64,000 nt of DNA from Paludibacteraceae bacterium (GTDB taxonomy: Bacteria; Bacteroidota; Bacteroidia; Bacteroidales; Paludibacteraceae). The notes below the pieces were generated by a model. The model worked only from the letters and a program-made list of their open reading frames with translations, was not told the origin of the DNA and searched no databases. Below, piece after piece: positions 58,901 through 64,000 of this stretch (position 1 is its first letter; the number at the start of each line of letters is the position of its first letter). The DNA lies in assembly GCA_024401495.1 (NCBI GenBank), contig JAKSKW010000006.1, positions 1 through 64,000 on the forward strand. The letters run 5' to 3'. A program made the position numbers and the translations under genes.

Positions 58901-61336
58901 TTAAAGATCTTTGTTGTCAATCAATTTGTCGAAAAGGAACTCATTCTTCACCTTCACCTCATAATTGATGTTGATTTCCTTCTTTTCACCGGGAGCAAGA
59001 TGAAGATTCCATTTCAAGATGCCCTCCTTATCGTTGACCTTAGCATTGCTCGACTCAAGAAGAGTGACTTTAGCCTCGTCGTTAGTGGCGACAGGAATCT
59101 GATCCTCCACTACGATATCCACAGCCGTCTCCTTATTATTCTTGACCGTGATAACCCAGTTTCGTGTTACCTTCTTTGCCGTTCTCAACATCGACTTACG
59201 CTCTTTTGTCGACTTCAATATACGCTCCACTCCGATATTCTTCTCTTTACCTACAGAGAAGTGTAAAGTATCTTGAATCTCATTAGGAGTCCAGTAAGAA
59301 TCACCAACGTATGTGTTATCCAAGAAGACTCGCAATTTACCCTTTAGCAACTCATAGTCGCGCCAATTAGGCACCTCAGCCAACATGTAGACATTCGGAG
59401 TAATCTTAGGAGCAGCATAATAACTGAATTTAGCAGGTATACTTTGAGAACCCAGCGTCGCCTCATGTTCCGATCCGTCCGACGGGATTGTGTTCAACGT
59501 TGTCGATTCTGCTGTGTAATCCTGTAGTTTTGAGAAAGTGGACAAGTATAATCCTGAACCCACCTTAGATCCCTTCTTTGTGGTGATAAGAACCACTCCA
59601 TTAGAGGCACGCGATCCATATATACCTGTCGCAGAAGCATCGTTCAAGACTTCCATTGTAAGGATATCAGAAGGATCAATTGATGCCATTGGATTTGTAT
59701 TGGCACCATCTTTGCCTTTTACCAATGGAATTCCGTCTACAACATACAAAGGCTCATCAGATCCAGATAATGAAGAAACTGCTCGTACACGTACTGAACC
59801 AGATGCTCCAGGTTGACCAGATGAACTTGAGACTTGCACTCCAGCTATCCTTCCTGCCAACGCTTCATCAATAGATACAGTCTCCTTTGATCTCTTTTCC
59901 TTTGATCTACCCTTTTTTCCGTAACCAGTAACCACCAATTCTTCAAGCAGTTCTTCTTTCAATGTCACATTCATAATAGAGGATGTGGCACTTGTGATTT
60001 TACGAGTTGTTGTTTGATATCCAGAATAAGAGAACTCCAAGACAGCTCCTATAGGGACATCGATTTCATAGTTTCCATCTATGTCACTATTAGTGCCTTC
60101 CTTTGTTCCTTTGACAAGAATATTTGCAAATGGAAGAGGTTCACGTGAATCTCTTACGACACCTCTAATTCTAATTCTGTTTCCATAAATAGTCTTTGCA
60201 TCCTCTTCCATAGTGACGTTAAGCATAACTACATTATCATTCTGGACACTTTTCTCAATACTCTTATGGCTGGCGTGCGTAAAAGTCAAACGGCTGTTTT
60301 CAGGAACCAAAATTTCATAATAGCCAGAAGCATCTGTTTGAGCTGTGACATTGGTTGAATTACTCTTTACCAATACCCCTTGTATACTTCCACGGTTATC
60401 ACGCACATTACCCATCACCTTCACCATCTTTTTCTCCGACGACGAAGATGATGAACTGCTGTAAGATTTAGGCAAAGTGTAGCGCTTCAACTCCGGACGG
60501 GCATTATTGTCGGATGGGTTAGTACGAGTGACAGTCATCTTCACGTCGTTCCAATCCTCCTTCGTATTTTGGTTGACCATCACCTTCTTTGTCACATCCA
60601 TTGACGAGCTATTCTCAGAGATTCTCAATTCAAAGAATGGAGTCCACTCAGCCTCTTTCACCACATAACTAAATTCAATATTCGTCTCACTTGGATTGTT
60701 TGACACCAGCGAGACGTAAAGAGCCGCCTTAGGCACCATTGATCTCTCATCCAAAAGTTTGATCTCTTGGCCAATATTTTTCTTCTCCGACTCAAGTTTT
60801 TTCTGGCTTTTGTTGTAGCCAATCTGCAAGTCGACAATCTCATCCAAATCCTTACGAAGAAAAGCAGCGACGTCGGCTAACTTTGCCGCATCAAAACCCT
60901 TGCTTCCACCGATATCATTGTTATTGAGAAGAATAGTACGCTCACGATCCAGCACAGACTTGTAAGAGTCTATCAAATCAACAGAGTCATTGATAAGAGC
61001 AAGACGCTTCACCAACGAATCATTGGCATGTGCGACGGAAGCACGGTTAGGCATCTCCATCTCCACCTTGACCTTACCCAAAGAGATATCTGAGTTGGTG
61101 ACTCCAACCTGAATGGATTTTTGGTCGAAGACAGGGCTGAGCATCGGAATCTTCACAACTGTCACACCAGCCGGAATCTTCACATGGGCTTTACGGCTCA
61201 CCAAAGCACCCTTCTTGTAGACGGTAACCTTCTCTATTGAGGAATTGAAAGTAAGCGTATCTGCAGCAAAGGAGCTTTGCGTCGACAGACAAGCCATGAG
61301 CAATCCCCAAAGACGAAAGAATTGTTTTTTTATCAT
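58901..61336 (-). CDS. MuiA/DUF4139 protein with inserted SusC-type plug module
   Basis: 811 residues from the ATG at 61336 (MIKKQFFRLWGLL, a signal peptide). The frame runs on to 61402, but the extra 22 residues would overlap the divergent gene promoter. N-terminal DUF4140/coiled-coil/DUF4139 first part; then (numbering from this start) a poly-Ser tract near 292-301, a carboxypeptidase regulatory domain about 304-380, a second one about 387-461 (GVVRDSREPLPFANILVKGT), and a TonB-receptor plug about 464-590 (LVVTGYG, YVVDGIPL, GIYGSRASNGVVLITTKKG). The DUF4139 C-terminal half resumes afterwards. No outer-membrane barrel follows, so it is not a transporter. A promoter-like TAAATTTG is at 61363-61370. 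Confidence 0.88.
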   Translation of the reverse strand: MIKKQFFRLWGLLMACLSTQSSFAADTLTFNSSIEKVTVYKKGALVSRKAHVKIPAGVTVVKIPMLSPVFDQKSIQVGVTNSDISLGKVKVEMEMPNRASVAHANDSLVKRLALINDSVDLIDSYKSVLDRERTILLNNNDIGGSKGFDAAKLADVAAFLRKDLDEIVDLQIGYNKSQKKLESEKKNIGQEIKLLDERSMVPKAALYVSLVSNNPSETNIEFSYVVKEAEWTPFFELRISENSSSMDVTKKVMVNQNTKEDWNDVKMTVTRTNPSDNNARPELKRYTLPKSYSSSSSSSSEKKMVKVMGNVRDNRGSIQGVLVKSNSTNVTAQTDASGYYEILVPENSRLTFTHASHKSIEKSVQNDNVVMLNVTMEEDAKTIYGNRIRIRGVVRDSREPLPFANILVKGTKEGTNSDIDGNYEIDVPIGAVLEFSYSGYQTTTRKITSATSSIMNVTLKEELLEELVVTGYGKKGRSKEKRSKETVSIDEALAGRIAGVQVSSSSGQPGASGSVRVRAVSSLSGSDEPLYVVDGIPLVKGKDGANTNPMASIDPSDILTMEVLNDASATGIYGSRASNGVVLITTKKGSKVGSGLYLSTFSKLQDYTAESTTLNTIPSDGSEHEATLGSQSIPAKFSYYAAPKITPNVYMLAEVPNWRDYELLKGKLRVFLDNTYVGDSYWTPNEIQDTLHFSVGKEKNIGVERILKSTKERKSMLRTAKKVTRNWVITVKNNKETAVDIVVEDQIPVATNDEAKVTLLESSNAKVNDKEGILKWNLHLAPGEKKEININYEVKVKNEFLFDKLIDNKDL

Positions 61337-61362
61337 AAGAGAATATATTTTCAAACGGAATA

Positions 61363-61370
61363 CAAATTTA
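61363..61370 (-). promoter_or_regulatory. Minus-strand -7 box for the MuiA-plug gene
   Basis: TAAATTTG fits TAnnTTTG, 26 bp before the start at 61336. A TTTG at 61393-61396 is 22 nt away, slightly long. Confidence 0.45.
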
Positions 61371-61456
61371 ATAAATGAAAGAGACAGATAGCCAAACAGC
61401 AATTATAATTATTGTTAAATTGAAAAATCATAAGATTCATACTGCTCAAAAAAGAT

Positions 61457-61464
61457 TATCTTTG
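61457..61464 (+). promoter_or_regulatory. -7 box for the carboxypeptidase-regulatory lipoprotein gene
   Basis: TATCTTTG at 61457-61464. It lies inside the longest frame, so it supports the start at 61483 rather than 61375. The -33 box is weak. Confidence 0.5.
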
Positions 61465-61482
61465 CAAAAAAAAGAAAATAAA

Positions 61483-63705
61483 ATGAAATTTAGATTTGTA
61501 ACAAGTGTACTTTTCTGCATGATGCTCCTATTCACAGGTTGTAGCAATCCTGTAGTATCCAATCTCTTCGCCAAAATGGAAGAGTGTAAGGTGATGGGGG
61601 TGGTCAGAGATGAGAAAGGCAACCCTATCAACGACGTGGAAATTGTTTCCGGAAGAGAGATTATCCGTACCAACGCACGAGGCGTATTCTCTCTTGACAA
61701 AGCGAAGGTTAAAGACGACCGTTGTGTGATCTCCTTTAAGAAAGATGGTTACTGCTCCGTTACTCGTTCTTGCTCTATGCAGGACATGCTGAACATGGAT
61801 GTAATCATGCTAAAGAAAGATGAATCAAATAAGAAGGTCTATGGAAAGGCTACCATGTCGAATAATGGAGGTGGAGAAGTTAAGGTAGGCAAGATGACAG
61901 TGAAAGTGCCAAGCGGTGCGGTCGACAGACTTGGAATGCCATACAAGGGAGATGTGACTGCAGAGGTTATCTACCTTGATCCTAACAACAAGGATTTCCA
62001 GACTGCAATGCCAGGAGGCGACTTGGAAGCTACACGTAGCGACAACTCGTCGACTTTCCTTAAATCATACGGTATGGTCGACGTTACTCTTACAGACGAA
62101 AGAGGTAATGCTCTTCAATTAGGTAAGGACTCAGAAGCAGAGCTTACATTCCCAGTGCCAGCAGGTATGGAGAAGAACACTCCAGACTCTATTCCACTTT
62201 GGGCATTCAACGAAGACAAAGGTCTTTGGGAAGAGGAAGGAATGGCAAGATACGACGCCGAGGCTAAAGTCTACAAAGGTATGGTCAAGCATTTCTCTTG
62301 GCATAACCTTGACGTTCCATCTGAACGTGTGACTGTCAAAGGAAAGGTGCAGGATTGCGATGGCAACGGAATTGAAGGAGTAAAGGTGATCGTCGGACAG
62401 ACATCAGCCTATACAAAAGCCAATGGAGAATACAGCGTCTTTATTCCACAGAATACTGACGTGGACATCTACGTGAAAAGCTGCGACTATTACAACTACA
62501 AGGAGGGCAAACCAGAGGTCGTAAAAGGCACTATGGACGCTGAGGTGGAGGCACCAACAGTGAAATTGCCTTGTATGTGTAATCTAACAGGTACAATTAA
62601 AAACTCATGTGGTGAGAGACCTCTTTCCACAGTGTATATTGATTATACAATCAACAAGGAGCAGTTTACAAGCGCTCCAGTATGGAGTAATCCTAACGAC
62701 GGAACATTCACAATCAAGTTCCCTAAGAATGCGTCGTCGATGATGCTCCACGTCGAAACAAAGGATGGAAACTCTATTCCTCGCCCATATTTCAACATCA
62801 ACGGTGACATCAACGCAGGAGAGATTGAGGTTTGTATAGAATCACAGGAAAAAGAGGTTTTGAACGTCACATACGGCGACAAGACATCTAAGATGGCTGT
62901 GAATGAGCAGACACTTGACGTTGCCAGTGATATCGGCGGTATCATGGGAGCAGTCACACAGATCATCAACCTATTCGGAGGTGGCGAAAAGATTGAATTA
63001 TCACCTCGCTTCATTACTATTTCAAGCGCAAACGGCGACTCTGTTTTGACAATACATGTTAAAGATTTCGTTGAGGGACGCTCTACTTATGATGCGGAAG
63101 TGTCATACAGCGCTAATGGAACCGAAGCTTCTGGTAAAGGTTTCTTCACAGTGGTGGAGAAGAAAGACAACAACACTTTGCTTACTCTTTCTTGCGCGTT
63201 GACAAGCGGTAAGAAGAACACTCCTGTCACTATTGCCGGTATGTTCTCTATTCCTGATATGGTAAACGGCATGAAGGTAATGGGAAATATCGACCACATG
63301 CCAACAAGTTGCCCTTCTCTTCCAAAACCAATCTTCGCTACATTCCAGTATATGATCGACGGTCACTGGATCACAGGAGGAGTGTATAAGGAGACTGATT
63401 ACGAGGGATTCAAAAACAAATTGATTGAAGCAGGTGCAGAATGTGTTGAAGAAAAAACAGAAAAAGGTTTGTCGAGCGGTGTCTTCTACCACAAAGACTT
63501 TATGGTATCTATTGGTCCGTTAAGAATCCTTGTGATGGATAAGCCAACAAGCAAAGAAAAGAAGAAATACGAGATTACTTCTTATAACGACAAACAAAAG
63601 AAATACGAGAAAAAGCAAAGCGAGGAATTTGAGATTTCATTGCTTGAGAAAAAGGCAATCTACCAGACAGTTTCCACTCATCCTGTCATAATTAAGGAGA
63701 AATAA
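61483..63705 (+). CDS. Large lipoprotein with carboxypeptidase-regulatory-like domains
   Basis: 740 residues from the ATG at 61483 (MKFRFVTSVLFCMMLLFTGC, lipobox Cys20). The frame extends to 61375 but that part is before the promoter. Repeated beta-sandwich segments follow: CKVMGVVRDEKGNPINDVEI (about 35), VTVKGKVQDCDGNGIEGVKV (about 285), and CNLTGTIKNSCGERPLSTVY (about 365). A middle region (about 115-270) with VKVPSGAVDRLGMPYKGDV resembles ZU5-type or similar domains. The C-terminal part is less defined. Surface or outer-membrane anchoring is likely; divergent from the MuiA-plug gene. Confidence 0.85.
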   Translation: MKFRFVTSVLFCMMLLFTGCSNPVVSNLFAKMEECKVMGVVRDEKGNPINDVEIVSGREIIRTNARGVFSLDKAKVKDDRCVISFKKDGYCSVTRSCSMQDMLNMDVIMLKKDESNKKVYGKATMSNNGGGEVKVGKMTVKVPSGAVDRLGMPYKGDVTAEVIYLDPNNKDFQTAMPGGDLEATRSDNSSTFLKSYGMVDVTLTDERGNALQLGKDSEAELTFPVPAGMEKNTPDSIPLWAFNEDKGLWEEEGMARYDAEAKVYKGMVKHFSWHNLDVPSERVTVKGKVQDCDGNGIEGVKVIVGQTSAYTKANGEYSVFIPQNTDVDIYVKSCDYYNYKEGKPEVVKGTMDAEVEAPTVKLPCMCNLTGTIKNSCGERPLSTVYIDYTINKEQFTSAPVWSNPNDGTFTIKFPKNASSMMLHVETKDGNSIPRPYFNINGDINAGEIEVCIESQEKEVLNVTYGDKTSKMAVNEQTLDVASDIGGIMGAVTQIINLFGGGEKIELSPRFITISSANGDSVLTIHVKDFVEGRSTYDAEVSYSANGTEASGKGFFTVVEKKDNNTLLTLSCALTSGKKNTPVTIAGMFSIPDMVNGMKVMGNIDHMPTSCPSLPKPIFATFQYMIDGHWITGGVYKETDYEGFKNKLIEAGAECVEEKTEKGLSSGVFYHKDFMVSIGPLRILVMDKPTSKEKKKYEITSYNDKQKKYEKKQSEEFEISLLEKKAIYQTVSTHPVIIKEK

Positions 63706-63730
63706 AGGAATTTGGTATTCTTATAATAAA

Positions 63731-63763
63731 AAAGACGGTACTCAATCAACTGAGTACCGTCTT
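63731..63763. terminator. Bidirectional terminator between convergent genes
   Basis: 13-bp stem AAGACGGTACTCA/TGAGTACCGTCTT with a 6-nt loop. A-run before and T-rich sequence after allow termination both ways. Confidence 0.88.
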
Positions 63764-63806
63764 CATTTTAATAATCTTTTGACGGGACTTATATCCGTCA
63801 TCTAAC

Positions 63807-64000
63807 CTAAATACTAACCTTTAATACCACCTTTGTCGATTTTAGTATATATGTACCGTTAGGCATTCCTTTCTCTTTCAATTTATTTGAGATTTCTGAC
63901 TGATTAGACTCGATTTCACCGTATTTTCTACCGTTTGCATCGTAGATCTCAAACGACATAATCTCATTCGCGTCGACAAGACCAACAGAAGTAGGATCAA
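63807..64000 (-). CDS. 3' end of a secreted-protein gene (partial, C-terminal sorting-like domain)
   Basis: The last 63 codons of a minus-strand gene that runs off the window; the stop TAG is at 63807-63809. The peptide ends in a beta-rich domain: FEIYDANGRKYGEIES, then MPNGTYILKSTKVVLKVSI. This is the shape of type A C-terminal domains of the type IX secretion system or similar Bacteroidota C-terminal domains (NG.YIL...K...). Assignment is tentative. The body lies outside the window, so the function is unknown. Confidence 0.75.
   Translation of the reverse strand, partial: DPTSVGLVDANEIMSFEIYDANGRKYGEIESNQSEISNKLKEKGMPNGTYILKSTKVVLKVSI

Noticed and set aside
58901..61336. SusC/TonB-dependent transporter assignment
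   Set aside because: Only the plug is present; the sequence returns to DUF4139 and there is no 22-strand barrel.
61375..61482. Longer N-terminus for the carboxypeptidase-regulatory lipoprotein
   Set aside because: It would place a hydrophilic stretch before a clear lipoprotein signal and precede the predicted transcription start.
1..64000. CRISPR arrays, prophage or plasmid replication genes
   Set aside because: No repeat-spacer pattern, cas genes, integrases, phage structural genes or replication initiators were seen.

Overview
The window looks like chromosomal DNA of a Bacteroidota bacterium, most likely order Bacteroidales. Evidence seen here: promoters of the TTTG/TAnnTTTG type, an RprX/RprY two-component pair, a SusC-type plug module, DUF4292, DUF4139 and DUF1573 proteins, and a PCC/MCD-type carboxylase operon. 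I found no phage, plasmid, rRNA or CRISPR array. Transposon-like content is limited to small repeats: a 131-bp MITE-like element (two full copies and one remnant), two families of short palindromes, and heptanucleotide tandem repeats.

Layout. 1-5816: helicase, HAD hydrolase, ychF, a CAT-anticodon tRNA and a DUF1573 protein. 6258-13899 (minus): M3 peptidase, biotin carrier plus carboxyltransferase, LptF/G permease, tgt, FKBP isomerase and a beta-barrel protein. 14177-19203 (minus): a five-gene cluster with a circularly permuted ATP-grasp protein, an alpha-E protein, a transglutaminase and two AstE/M14-like proteins, one of which has lost its metal and catalytic residues. 19204-21418: an AT-rich regulatory region, a predicted outer-membrane protein and a DUF1016 PDDEXK nuclease. 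21419-28982 (minus): MATE exporter, Na+/solute symporter, yidC, methyltransferase, DUF4268 protein and a thioredoxin-fold protein lacking CxxC. 29115-34676: ybeY, a membrane AraC regulator, an MBL-fold lipoprotein, rnhB and a CPA2 antiporter. 34808-37890: rprX, rprY and a TauE-type exporter. 37946-45104 (plus): a surface-glycan cluster of three or four glycosyltransferases, an O-antigen-ligase-like protein and an M23 peptidase. 45176-55856 (minus): a TPR-like protein, SRPBCC, pyrE, aroA, aroB, a Wzz-like membrane protein, an EnvC-type protein, DUF4292, TPR and dut. 56085-64000: lipoproteins, two MuiA/DUF4139 paralogues (one with an inserted SusC-type plug), a large carboxypeptidase-regulatory lipoprotein, and the 3' end of a gene running off the window.

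Most notable points. (1) The ATP-grasp/alpha-E/transglutaminase/AstE cluster with its dead AstE paralogue is a candidate uncharacterised peptide-ligation and trimming system. (2) The DUF4139-SusC-plug chimera. (3) Palindromes lying in frame inside two adjacent carboxylase genes, including a perfect 42-bp palindrome in the biotin-carrier linker. (4) A composite repeat in which heptanucleotide tandem arrays abut GTAGAGACG palindromes at three gene ends. Functions are assigned from motifs and family knowledge only; no database search was run.
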